64,000 nt of DNA from Zizania palustris (taxonomy: Eukaryota > Streptophyta > Magnoliopsida > Poales > Poaceae), in NCBI GenBank assembly GCA_019279435.1, contig JAAALK010000084.1, positions 12,480,916 through 12,544,915 of the forward strand. The letters run 5' to 3'. Of this stretch, positions 1 to 9,720 are shown piece after piece. A program made the position numbers and the translations under genes. The notes beneath the pieces were generated by a model. The model was not told the origin of the DNA. It did not search any database and worked only from the letters and a program-made list of their open reading frames with translations. Positions within the stretch are counted from its first letter, which is position 1. The number at the start of each line of letters is the position of its first letter.

Positions 1-104
1 TTGATGCCCAGCTTTGTCGGGGCGGCCACCGCGCGCAGGACGAGGTGCCATGGCTGGAACTCGTTGCGCCGGACATTGGGGTCATACCATGCCGTCGTTT
101 GCTT

Positions 105-767
105 CTAGTACTGGGAAAGATTGGCAACGGCTCGGAGCCATGTCTCCTCTATAAGGTCGAGGGAGACGGCGCGCTCTTGATCGGTCTCGGGTGCTATGAC
201 GTGCAGCGAACCAGCTCGAAGCTCCATTGGGGTCATTGCTTCGTCGCCAAATAGGAGCCGGAATGGGGTGAACCCGGTAGCTCGGGAAGGGGTGGTCCAG
301 ATGGACCACATGATTTTCGGCAGCTCTTCAGGCCATAATCCCTTGGCTAGGCCCATGATGCGTTTATTGAGGCCCGGGAGTATGTGCCCATTAGCCCGCT
401 CAACGGCCCCATTTGACTGAGGGTGCCGAACTGCTGCGAAGCAGAGCTGGACTCCCAATTCTTCACAGAATGTTCTGAAAGCCCCAGCATCGAACTGCGT
501 GCCATTATCCAATGTGAGCTGCCTGGGCACTTCGAAGCGGCAAATGATATTCTGCCAGAAGAATTTCTGGATGCTTCGGGATGTGATGGAAGTCAGCGGC
601 TCGGCTTCGACCCATTTGGAGAAATATTCAACGGTGACGACAGCAAAGCGCAAATTGCCTCTTGCTCTAGGGAATGGCCCAATGAGATCCATCCCCCAGC
701 GAGCCAAAGGCCATACAGGTGGAATGGGCTGCAGGCCGACCGGGGGCCTGTGACTCCATCGCCCCAT
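105..767 (-). pseudogene. Integrase core of the same gypsy pol
   Basis: 220-codon minus-strand frame with an integrase catalytic core: MDLIGPFPRARGNLRFAVV carries the first Asp, LTLDNGTQFDAGAFRTFCEE the second, and RHPQSNGAVERANGHIL the Glu of the D,D(35)E triad, so all three acidic residues look present. Frame-breaking changes between 767 and 837 separate it from the zinc-binding region. The frame ends at 105 with a stop; sequence further left is expected to hold the rest of the C-terminal domain but is cut by the window edge. No chromodomain is visible, which fits a Tat-type element. Confidence 0.85.
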
Positions 768-836
768 CCACTAGCACCCTTGGCAAGTACGGACCAGGTC
801 TTCAGCATCGGCGACGATCGTGGGCCAGTACACTCC

Positions 837-2442
837 CTATCGGAGAGCTTTGCCGGCAAGTGCCCGAGGTGCCAAATGTCTTCCACACAACCCCTCATGG
901 ATTTCTCGGAGCATTGCCACACCGTCCGAGTGAGAGATGCATCGAAGCAGCGGGGAACATACCCCTGACTTGTATAAGATGCCATCAATGACTTGGAAAG
1001 ACCTGACGCGGAGCTGTAGCCGCTCCTGATCCGGACTAGGATGATCATCCGCGTCGCCGGCGAGCATTCGTAGGATGGGCTCCCGCCAATCGTTGCTGAC
1101 CGTGCAGAGAACTGGAGCTGGCCGAGGTGACGTTGGGGATTCGGCTAGTGCGGAGGTTGACACCTCGTCGCGAAGGGGCACCGAAGGCTGGGTAATTTCT
1201 TCGAAGAAGGCGCCCGACGGCATGGCCTGGCCTCCGGCTCCGGCTTTGGCGAGGGCGTCGGCTTGGCAGTTTTCGCTTCTCGGGATGCTGTGAACGAATA
1301 TCCCCTTAAAGGATGCTTCATGTCTCCGGATGGCTTCGAGGTAGGAGGAGAGGTCTAGGTGCCGAGCCTGAAAACTCTTGTTGATATGCCCGACAACGAC
1401 TTGAGAATCGGTCTTGACTATGACGCGGGCAGCTCTGAGCGCACGCGCCTTGCGGAGGCCCAAGAGGACTCCTTCATACTCAGCGATATTGTTGGTAGCC
1501 TTGAAGTTCAGCCGAGCAGAGTACGAGGCCTGCTGGCTAGAGGGGGAGATAATAACTGCTCCAGCTCTAGCCCCCGAAGCTTGGTAGGCATCGTCCGAAT
1601 AGACGGTCCAAACTCCTTCGCCTGCTTTGGTGCCGGCGTGATTAGACGCGGATGTCCACTCGGCAACGAAGTCGGCGAGGATCTGAGACTTGATGGCAGT
1701 TCGGGAAACGAAGGAGATCCCGAATGGGGCCAATTCTACCGCCCACTTCCCGATGCGGCCGGTGGCATCCTTGTTTTGGAACATGTCGTCGAGTGGGTAG
1801 GTAGTTGGAATAATGACATCGTGAGCCAGGAAGTAGTGCCGAAGCTTTCGGGACGCCATGACAAGAGCGTACGCCACCTTCTCGAGCTCGGAGTACCGTA
1901 CCCTGGCACCAGAGAGGGCTTTGGATACGAAGTAGACGGGGCGCTGCACCAACTTCCCGTCGAGTTCTTCTTCTTGGACCAAGGCAGCGCTCGCCGCGCT
2001 GCTGGAGGCAGCGAGGTAGACCAGAAGAGGACTGCCGGCTCGGGGCGTGGCGAGGGCTACGAGGTCGGAGAGGTACTCCTTTATTTGATCAAAGCAGATC
2101 TGACACTCGGAGGTCCACTCGAAATGTTTAGAACCCCGAAGCGCCTTGATGATGGGCAAGATTTTTTCAGCTGATCTTGCCAGAAATCGGCCAAGGGCAG
2201 CTAAGCGCCCGGCTAGCTTCTGTGCTTGCTTCAAGTTTAGAGGGGGGGGACATGTTCTGTAATGCGTTGACTTGTGTCGGACTGGCTTCAATACCTCGGC
2301 TGGAAACCAGATAGCCGAGCAGCTTCCCAGCGCGCGCTCCGAAGACGCACTTCTCCGGATTGAGGCAGATCCCACACCGCCCAAGGCTATCAAAGGTCTC
2401 AGCTATGTCCGCACCATGGCGGTCCTTGATGGTACTTTTGAT
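837..2442 (-). pseudogene. RT C-terminus plus RNase H of gypsy pol, broken
   Basis: Minus-strand reading gives the end of RT (LNPEKCVFGARAGKLLGYLV, about 2300-2400), then a frameshift in a run of C at about 2243-2250, after which a frame stays open to 837. That frame holds the RT-RNase H connection (PPLNLKQAQKLAGRLAALGR), a tether region, and an RNase H with VYSDDAY, NNIAEYEGVLLGLRKA and KTDSQVVVGHINK, then SENCQADALAKAG. In relatives the first motif is usually D-G; here it is D-D. The frame enters the integrase zinc-binding region (LREIHEGLCGRHLAPRALAG) and stops at 837. The YxDD catalytic motif of RT would lie further right and is absent. Confidence 0.85.
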
Positions 2443-2583
2443 GGCCTCGAAGTGAACCTTGGGACTTGGAAATAATTTCTTCAGAAAGGAACATGCTTCG
2501 ACATTGTTGGGCTCCAGACCGAAGGCTGTCGGAGGCTGACGTCATTTGGCCTCTGTTCAAGAGAAACTTATTCCCCCAATAGT
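2443..2583 (-). repeat. Truncated LTR (first ~141 bp) fused to pol
   Basis: Matches, base for base over most of its length, the outer end of the complete LTR at 8456-8594 (shared: the GACTTGGAAATAATTTCTTC stretch and the CTGACGTCATTTGG stretch). In minus-strand sense it is the start of an LTR (TATTGGGGGAATAAG here, TGTTTGGGGAATAAG in the complete copy, so the TG terminus is mutated). The rest of the LTR is missing; at 2443 the sequence jumps into RT. It reads as the stump of the 3' LTR of the element whose 5' LTR is at 7477-8594. Confidence 0.8.
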
Positions 2584-2600
2584 AACCCCTCGCTCACAGG
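2584..2600 (-). other. Candidate polypurine tract
   Basis: In minus-strand sense the bases just before the LTR stump read GAGCGAGGGGTTAC, a purine-rich run in the place expected for the plus-strand primer of a retrotransposon. Position is the main support; the run is short and impure. Confidence 0.45.
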
Positions 2601-2871
2601 CCTTTGGGACGAAGGGGTGCATGCGCCCTTGGGACAAATGACCGAAAATTACAACTCCAAGAAAAAAGGCCTTCGGAGCTTGGACCTAAGGCAGCTTCGA
2701 AATGCACAGGTAATAGTCGCCTGTGTCAGCTGTCAGAATGACCTTGGGGAGATCAACCGACTCCGCAACGGCTATAAACTTGACTGTTACCGCGCGCTGG
2801 GCCGCTTCGCCTTCGCTGGAGGCCCACCCGCCAGTGGGTTCGGCCCACGAACCGTCGGGATTTTTACCGCC

Positions 2872-2880
2872 TATAAATAG
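2872..2880 (+). promoter_or_regulatory. TATA box of the antisense ORF
   Basis: TATAAATAG on the plus strand, followed by about 140 bp of CT-rich leader and the ATG at 3021. It lies inside the retrotransposon, near its 3' end, and points against the direction of gag-pol. This spacing is normal for a plant polymerase II promoter, so the antisense ORF may have its own transcription start near 2900-2910 (inferred). Confidence 0.55.
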
Positions 2881-3020
2881 GGGTTTACCGCACACAACTT
2901 CGGCATGCTTCTCATTTGCTTTCTTCTCAGCGTCTTGCATCCTTCGCTCTCTTCTCCTCCTTAGCTTCACGCGAAGCACCCCTCGCAAGCTTTAGCCCCC
3001 TCGCACCGAAGCTCCACAAA

Positions 3021-5684
3021 ATGCCAAAGAAGGTTGCTTCGAAGGCTTTGGCCTTGGGCTCGAGCTCGAACTCCGCCCAAGTGCAGGCAGCGGCAAGCTG
3101 CGGTAGTGAAGCCTACTTTGAGGCGGTTGGGGCCGAGGGACCTTCGGTTGCCATCTGACAAGTTTGAGCAAACGCTGGAGATGAGGGCTTCGATCTCCAC
3201 AGAGGAGTCCGTCCAGAGGGCCTATGAAGGAAGGATTGCTTCGAAGATCCAGCTTCGAGTTCCAGAGAAGTCGGAGGCCATACCGAGGCCTCGGGCTGAC
3301 GAAGTGGTGCTGTTTTAAGCCTTCTTAGAGGCCAGCCTCGGACTGCCAGCGGTGGGGATGTTGAGCGAAGTCCTGAAGGCCTACAACCTCGAGATTCCTC
3401 AACTTTCGCCCAACGCTGTGGCGAGGCTTGCTGTATTTGAATGGGCCATGATGTCCAAAGGTTGCGAGGGCTGCGTAGACGTCTTCATCGCCCTTCACGA
3501 CGCCAACTGTCAGCCGAAGCCGAGGGAGGGTACAGACCGTGTCAAGAGGGCTTTGGCCTTTGGCAGCGCAAACTTCCATCTTTGGAAGGAGTACCAAGAT
3601 GCCTTCTCGGCGAGGGCTGCCAACAGCAAATGGTACTCGAAGTGGGACCAAGAATGGTTCTACGCCTCCGTCGGCGCGAACTCTCCCCTTCGGAGTACCA
3701 ATGCCCTTATTTCTTATCGGCGCGAAGGGGTGGTGGAGACAAGCCCTGACACCCTTCGCTCGAGGATCTCGCTCCTTCGGAGGGTGGCCGTGAAGATGAG
3801 CATGAGGGATCTCGCGGAGGAGTTCATCACCCTCCGGCTTAGCCCCCTTGCGCGCTCTTGGCTGGAGGGGCTCTTCCAACCTTTGGACCGAGGGGGCCTA
3901 AGCGAAGTGGCCTTCGAACGCCTCAGTAAGACTTCGAAGCCTTTCCATTTTCATACTTCGCGAAAACTTTACTCTGACTTGAATCTTTATGAAGCCCATC
4001 TTGAAGTGAGGACTCCGGAGGAGGCCATCACGGCGGCGGAGCACATTGTTAGGGCTCCGACACCAGAGGAGCAAGCCCAGCGGCTTGCTTCGGTGGGGTC
4101 TTGGGAGCACTGGAACAGGGTGTGGACCCTGCTCGGCTACGAAGAGGTCTCGGCTCTGCCGGACTTCTCCCACCTTGCAGCTTCGACAACCGGCGCGAAG
4201 AGGAAGAGAGGGGATGACGACGAGCCCAGAAGTTCAGGTGCTCGGCCGGAGGTCCCCGCGACCGAAGCCTCTACTCCGGAGGAGGCAGCGGCCGTGGACC
4301 CTCAAACAGCTGCGGATCCCACAAGTGCTCCGGCTACCAAGGAGGTAGCAAAGGCCTCAATGACGATGGCTTCGGGTGCGGAGGTTGACGCGCCAGCTTC
4401 GCAGCGAAGGGATTGGGGGCACATATTGACCCTTCTACCTTCGAAGAAATCTCTGACGAAGGTAAACACTTCAAACATACTTCTCTTTAATATGCGGATT
4501 TTGACTTCAACTTTTCTTGCAGAAGATGATGTCGGTGCGAGGCTCGCTGCGCTGAAGCCAGCGGAGGCCTCCGGTAGTAGCAGCAGCAGTGGCAGCAGCA
4601 GCTCAGAGTCCTATAGCTCCTCGTCTGAGGAAGACAGGGGCAGCGTCCGTGACGAAGGGAACCCTTGCCACGACGAGGAAGTCGAAGTGGTGGATCAAAG
4701 CCCAGCTTTGCCGAAGCCTGTGCAGGCGGTTGAGGCGGAGGAGATTGTCCGGCCTTTGCGGCCGAAGGGGGCCGTGATGGAGGCGGCCATCTACAACTTC
4801 CGCGAGGGCTGTGCAGCTGCGGAGGCAGGAGGCTTGGTGGCTCATTTTAGCCACTCGAACCCCATGGACCTCTTCATCAACGCGAACAAAGCCCTCATCC
4901 AGGTGAGCGAAGCATGACGCAGCCTTCGAGTACTACCTTCATCTTCGATCAACACTTATGATTTCTTGAATTCTTTCAGGCCTTCGCACTGAACGCAGCA
5001 GCTTCGACTTCTACGGACAGGCGGATGACGCGCTTGGCGGAGGAGAAGGAGGCCCTCCGACGTGAAGTCTCGGTGGAAGCCGAGAAGCAAAGGTGGGCCG
5101 AAGCTTCAGCCGATGTGGTGAGGGGCGAGGCTGAGACGGCGAGGGCCAAGGCTGACAAGGCTAAGGAAGCCTTGGCCTCGGAGACCAATAGGCTCCGCGT
5201 GAAACTTAACACTGCGAAGGACGTCGAAGCTCGGCAGGCGAAGGAGAACTCCGAACTCCGCCAACGGGCTCAGTCACTTGAGAGCTTTGTCATTGGGAAC
5301 ATCGATGAAGTCACTCTAAGCCTAACCGAGGTCCTACAACAAATAGGGACCGAATGTCGGGCTCCGGACTTTGGCGATCAAGATCCAATTAGGGACCGCG
5401 CCGCATTCTTGAAGGTGGTGGCTTCGACGGCGGAGCAGTCCTTAAAGGGCTTCGCCTTGATGGCCGGCCGAGTGGCGGGTCAAGGGGTGTTGCAAATGCT
5501 TCACGACACGGGGTGCAACCACCTCGAAGCAGCAACCTCTGCGACTCCAATGGCCTTCGGAGGCCAGCACTTGGTGATGCCTCCGGCCGGCGTCCGCGGA
5601 GCTTGGCGGCGACTTCAGGAGCCTTGGAAGGACCAAGGCTACGAAGCAGTCCTCGATCTTCAGAAAGCCCTCCGCCTTCGCTGA
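3021..5684 (+). pseudogene. Antisense extra ORF of a Tat-type gypsy element (putative gypsy-type transposon domain)
   Basis: Plus-strand ORF antisense to the retrotransposon. Proposed start is ATG 3021 (MPKKVASKALALGSSS). The 5' part changes frame at about 3130, then the frame of 3352-4917 is already open from 3034 and interrupted only by a TAA at 3316-3318. The core (IPQLSPNAVARLAVFEWAMM, later WYSKWDQEWFYASVG) resembles the plant 'putative gypsy type transposon' family of unknown function. A Ser/Glu-rich acidic stretch follows (about 4575-4700). Two introns are visible: 4462-4522 and 4903-4979 (GT...TTTCAG). Removing the second joins NKALIQ to AFALNAAAS in frame. The first appears read through because of a compensating frameshift upstream (about 4200-4410). 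Exon 3 (4980-5684) encodes a long coiled coil (about 5025-5290) and ends at 5684. Known relatives occur between pol and the 3' LTR of Tat elements. Confidence 0.75.
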
Positions 5685-5897
5685 GCCAGGGCGCATGCCT
5701 CGCCAGCTCAGCCTTCGACGTCGGTACCTCCGCCTCCGAAGGTGTAGATCTCCTTAGGCTCCTTGTAATTCTTAGCTGTAGGCTTATAAAAACTCATCAG
5801 TTTATTATTATGAATGCGGGGGTACTTTATACCTGCCCAGGCTTAGTCTCTGAATGTTGACTTCGAAGTACTTGAGGACTCTGAAGAACTTCACCAA

Positions 5898-6305
5898 TTG
5901 TGGGCGGTCCTCGAGGTAGCTAGGTCTGAAGGCCCCCCTCGATTTAAACTTCCGAGGGGGCCTAACGACGAAGCCGTCCCCGAAGTAGTTCAGGATCTGT
6001 TGGCCATCGTGAAGACGGAGTCCCTTCGGAGTTCTTCACCTTTGCCTTCGCAAACGACCTTGGCAGGCGACGAAGCTTTAGACTTTTCTGCCTTCGATAT
6101 GGCACCGCCTGCCTCACAAACTTGGAGCGACCTGCAAAGTGGGAGGCGAGGTCTGCGGGCTTTGGGTCGTGGACGAACCGGACGTGGGAGAGTAGGCTCC
6201 GGTGAGGCTTCGTCCAGCCGAGGGGGCCCTGGCCGAAAGAAGGGCAAGCGAGGGCTAGGGCCTCGAGCTCGCTTTTTCTTAGGCTTAGATACAGATTACT
6301 CGTAG
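5898..6305 (+). CDS. Possible small ORF downstream of the antisense ORF
   Basis: 135-codon plus-strand frame starting MWAVLEVARSEGPPRFKLPR and ending in an Arg/Gly-rich tail (RGGPGRKKGKRGLGPRARFF). It uses the same GCTTCG-rich codon style as the antisense ORF just upstream and could be a degraded last exon of it or chance coding in GC-rich DNA. No domain recognised. Confidence 0.25.
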   Translation: MWAVLEVARSEGPPRFKLPRGPNDEAVPEVVQDLLAIVKTESLRSSSPLPSQTTLAGDEALDFSAFDMAPPASQTWSDLQSGRRGLRALGRGRTGRGRVGSGEASSSRGGPGRKKGKRGLGPRARFFLGLDTDYS

Positions 6306-7455
6306 TTTTGTCTTCGAAGTATATTTATAACACACTTCTCAATCATTCAATGAATGGAGTTTATTGTATTTGCATACTTCGTCTGTATGCTTCACATTGT
6401 TTGATGACTTTGAACGTTTTTAGCTTGTCACGCTCGTACTACATATTACATTCGCACACTTCGCATACATGCTTCCCCCCTTTGCTCGTGGCAGCTAGGG
6501 ACTTAGCCATTGCTGGTGCGGGCAAATAAAAATGCGAAGGGGTGCGCCTTTTGGCGGCTTCAGGATGCTTATATTACATCAGGCGAAGGCCTCTTTTGGG
6601 CTTCAGACGCGTTAATTTGGAGCGAAGCAAGGCTCCAGCGTAGCCAAATTAAGCGAAGCATGCTTTGACATGCTTGGATTTGGAAGCTGTGCATGAGCAA
6701 GGCTCCGAAACACACTTAGATTTTAGGCGAAGCATGACTTCGACATGCTTAGGCGTATATTAGATTTTGACACGCGAAGCAAGGCTTTGGAGCGTGTTTG
6801 GATAGTGAAGCAAGGCTTCTAAGCTTTATTCTATAATGAAAATGGATATTTGGTGTGGATTCACCGAACCTGTGATAATGTGAGCCACCTTCGACTCTGG
6901 GTCACCTTCGACCCTGGGATGCTTTGGGTACGGAACTCGGAATCCCTGGGATGCTTTGGGTACGGAACCCAGAATCCCTGGACGCATTGGGTCGGTGGCC
7001 CGGAGTCCCTGTTACTAGCTACGGGCCAGGAGGCGCTGTGTAGCCTTCGGAGGGGTGCTCCGGATTTTGTAAAGCGAAGCAAGGCTTCGAATTTTAAATA
7101 CGGTGAAGCAAAGCTTCAGGTTTTTGATAAGGCGAAGCAGGGCTTCAGATTTTTGAAAGGAAACAAGGCTTCAATTTATACTAAAGTAATTGCAAAATTG
7201 TACATCGAAGTGATACTTCAGTAGTGTACATACCTCGTAGCCCCTGGGGCTTTGACGACCTTCGACATATGAAGCGGAGCTCCTTACTGGAGGGTGAGCC
7301 CCGAAACGCGAAGGATGGAGGAAGGCGAAGGCCTTCGAACTGCACCCGAAGCCCCTTGTCGGAGGGTGCGCGAAGCAAGAAAGCTTCGAAGCTCCCCCCT
7401 CAAGCGCACTTCGAGTTACAGACAGTGGCAGAGAACTTAGCTTTTAGGACTAAGA
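6306..7455. repeat. Non-coding internal region with degenerate GCGAAGCAAGGCTTC repeats
   Basis: No credible gene. About a dozen imperfect copies of GCGAAGCAAGGCTTC and shorter relatives lie between 6530 and 7180. At about 6900-6990 there are two copies of a ~39-bp unit containing TGGGATGCTTTGGGTACGGA. The motif is partly palindromic (GAAGC...GCTTC). The stretch lies directly inside the primer-binding site, where gag-pol would be expected in a complete element, so this element either lost gag-pol or never carried it. Confidence 0.6.
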
Positions 7456-7474
7456 TCCCCACGGACGGCGCCTA
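7456..7474 (-). other. Primer-binding site of the Tat-type element
   Basis: Minus-strand reading is TAGGCGCCGTCCGTGGGGA, close to the TGGCGCCGT...GGGGA sites typical of Tat and Athila elements and complementary to a tRNA 3' end (tRNA-Asp type, from known families). It starts two bases after the inner LTR end, which fixes the LTR at 7477-8594 as the 5' LTR of a minus-strand element. Confidence 0.75.
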
Positions 7475-7717
7475 ACTGTTGTAGCAATTGTGTTAGCTAC
7501 AACACAGGTTTTGTATGTGTGTATATGGTGTGTAAAATGAACCTCGAAGGGTTCTCTCAGAGAAAGAAATGATTTATACTGGTTCGGACCTCCCCTAGGG
7601 ATAATAGCCCTACGTCCAGTTTGTGGTGGATTTGGCATGATATGCCTTGGTGTAGTGTGGTGGACTCCAGGGTTTCATGGCCCTGGATCAGCTAGCTATT
7701 ACAAGGGCTTGGCCCTG

Positions 7718-7725
7718 CTTTTATA
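7718..7725 (-). promoter_or_regulatory. LTR TATA box
   Basis: TATAAAAG on the minus strand inside the LTR, about 240 bp before the primer-binding site. Predicted start of the element's genomic transcript. Confidence 0.6.
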
Positions 7726-8033
7726 GGCACGCAGGCCAAAGGAAAAGACCAGGATGCCCTCTATAAGTCCTAGGCTCATAGGGGCAAAAAGGGGAAAAGG
7801 AGCTAGATACTGTACAAAGTGCTTTATAGCTTTACAGACGTGTCAGACAACGTCACTTCTTGACCAGCTAAACGACATACTAGGGGCAGAGAGGCCCCTG
7901 GTATGGCTATTACACTATAGCAGGGTGCATATATATTCTGGGTTAAGAGTAGGGGCCAGAGCTCTTCAGGCGGAGGCTGCAAGGGAGGCTTCGAAGTACA
8001 CTCCGAAGTGGGCTTCGAAGTATACTCCGAACT

Positions 8034-8267
8034 GAGCTCTGAACTGGGGCTCTGAACTGGACCTCCGAACTGGGCCTCCGAACTGGGCCTCCGAACTATG
8101 CCTCCGAACTGAGCCTCCGAACTGGGGCTCCGAACTGGGCCTCCGAACCGGGGCTCCGATACGGGCCTCCGAACTGGGCCTCCAAACTGAGGCTCCGAAC
8201 TGGGTCTCCGAACTGAGGCTCCAAACTGGGCCTCCGAACTGGGCCTCTGAACTGAGGCTCCGAACTG
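8034..8267. repeat. 13-bp minisatellite in the LTR U3, 18 units
   Basis: Eighteen head-to-tail 13-bp units with consensus GGCCTCCGAACTG, many alternating with AGGCTCCGAACTG or GGGCTCCGAACTG. All units keep the 13-bp register; variation is by substitution. Because 13 is not a multiple of 3, any reading frame through it cycles every 39 bp. It lies upstream of the LTR TATA box and could act as a tandem enhancer (inference). Confidence 0.9.
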
Positions 8268-8594
8268 GGGTCTCGGAGGCTGGTTCTGAGGAGCTCCGAA
8301 GGGAGTGTGAAGGTTAACTCCGAACAAGGCTCGAAGGCTAACTCCGAACAAGACCCAGAGGCTAACTTCGAAGTTAGCCTGAGACTTAGCATCTGGCAAT
8401 CTTCAAGGTATCTTAACGCTTCGCTCCGAAGGGGTTCGGAGGCCTCGCTCCAGAGGGCCTCGAAGTGAACCTTGGGACTTGGAAATAATTTCTTCAGAAA
8501 TGAACAGGCTTCGACAGTGTTGGGCTTCAGACCGAAGGTTGTCGAAGGCTGACGTCATTTGGTCCCTGTTCAAGGAAAACTTATTCCCCAAACA

Positions 8595-9390
8595 CATACC
8601 ATTAATGCTTTACTAATTTATCTCAGCCATCGACCCATCTCAAAATGCGCCTCAGTTAGCGTCAGTGCAGAAGAGAGATGGCTATGAATTTAGGATCAGA
8701 GGGTACAACAACATATCATATGATTTTTTTTACTGATTTCGCAAAAAGTTCAAAAAGGTACTGTAGTAACTAGTAACATTTTTCTGAGATAAAAAGGGCA
8801 CATTGGAAAATTTCTCAAATGTACCACATGGCGAATAGGCATACATATATAAATATTTAGATTTTGACAGGCAGAGATCTGCACTGCAGAGCTGAATGAA
8901 AACTTTTGGATAATCGAGTGATGTGTAGAAGAGAAGGCGGTCCACGCAAATTGAAGCACTGCTCTGCCATGAGCACCTTGCTTTGGATTCCATGCGACCA
9001 TGCATGCAGCACAGGCAGGTGAATACATGTAGACATGCAAGTCGAACATTCGCAGCTCACAAGTGTAACAGTATATATGTTCATAGTGTTGTACAAAGTT
9101 ACACCAGAATCTTTAATTGCACCGATGAATGGATGCATGGAGCATTTGCAGCAACAGAAGTGTAGCAACTTGCAGCGGCAGCGGCAGCAGTGTAACAATT
9201 AATCACCGTGCCTCTCTCTCAGCTGCAATCGAGAGGGTTTGATTCCCCTGAGTTTAATCATGAGGGGACATTTCAATCAGACAGGATGTGTGCATGTGCA
9301 GCAAAAACAAGTACCTCAGCAATGCAGTGTGTGTCAAATCCAACATGAAGCATCTATATCTTGTAATCAGATCATCCATGAGAATTTATA
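8595..9390. other. Unassigned sequence, possible low-copy host DNA
   Basis: No ORF of convincing codon quality and no recognised element. It has mixed composition with a short CAG/CGGCAG run near 9170-9190. It is the flank of the Tat-type LTR and could be original host sequence (intergenic, intron or UTR). Confidence 0.4.
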
Positions 9391-9663
9391 ATAAACATGA
9401 ACTAATTATAAAAATAATTATAGAATTGGAGACTAAATCATGAGACAAAATTTTTAAGCCTAATTAACCCATAATTAGCAAATGTTTACTGTAGCATCAC
9501 ATTGTCAAATCATGGTGTAATTAGGCTTATTAGATTCGTCTCTTGAATAATCCTTCGATTATAAATGGGTTTTATAAATAGTCTACATTTAATACTCCAA
9601 AATAGTATTTAAACATTGGATGTGATAGGGGCTAAAATTTTAGCCCCTGATCCAAACACGCCC
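9391..9663. mobile_element. MITE, left end truncated
   Basis: Holds the long imperfect inverted repeat typical of a grass MITE: TTTAAGCCTAATTAACCCA left of centre mirrors GTAATTAGGCTTATTAGATT right of centre. The right terminus contains the perfect palindrome GGGGCTAAAATTTTAGCCCC at about 9628-9647 and ends ATCCAAACACGCCC. The matching left terminus is missing, so the element is truncated near 9391. Superfamily not assigned because terminal and target duplications cannot be compared. Confidence 0.7.
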
Positions 9664-9720
9664 TTAATAATTGACTATTTCGTACATGTCAATAAAACTA
9701 CATCGATAGTTAATAACGGG

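Larger units (their letters stand above)
1..2442 (-). mobile_element. Ty3/gypsy (Tat/RIRE2-like) pol fragment
   Basis: Internal part of a Ty3/gypsy retrotransposon read on the minus strand: C-terminal reverse transcriptase, RNase H, then integrase, continuing past position 1. The gypsy domain order (RT-RNH-INT) is seen directly. The RNase H carrying a TNNIAEYEG motif resembles the second, archaeal-type RNase H known from the Tat lineage, and the nearby antisense ORF fits the same lineage. The catalytic half of RT and all of gag and protease are missing, because at about 2443 the RT sequence is joined to an LTR end. Several frameshifts and stops make it non-functional. The lineage name rests on motifs recognised by eye. 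Confidence 0.85.
7477..8594 (-). repeat. 5' LTR of the Tat-type gypsy element
   Basis: 1118-bp LTR with TG...CA ends: the plus-strand left end TGTTGTAGC abuts the primer-binding site and the right end is CCCCAAACA. On the minus strand it holds a TATA box (TATAAAAG, 7718-7725) and the GGACGTAGGGCTATTATCCC and GGTCCGAACCAGTATAAATC stretches familiar from R/U5 of grass Tat LTRs. The U3 part contains a 13-bp minisatellite (8034-8267). Flank 8595-8599 (CATAC) is the likely target duplication; its partner is lost because the other LTR is truncated at 2443. Confidence 0.85.

Noticed and set aside
45..2475. Plus-strand frames opposite the gypsy pol
   Set aside because: They are shadows of the minus-strand RNase H/integrase coding and have no recognisable protein features.
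8034..8267. CRISPR-like regular repeat array
   Set aside because: Units are contiguous with no spacers and lie in a eukaryotic LTR; it is a minisatellite.
7824..8399. 191-codon minus-strand frame rich in SEPQFGGPVRRP repeats
   Set aside because: It is a translation of the 13-bp minisatellite in the LTR (period 39 bp = 13 codons); no start context or domain.
8857..9198. Cys-rich 113-codon minus frame as a small secreted peptide gene
   Set aside because: Cysteines come from a CAG/GCAGC-rich run read in the opposite strand; no signal peptide and no splice context.
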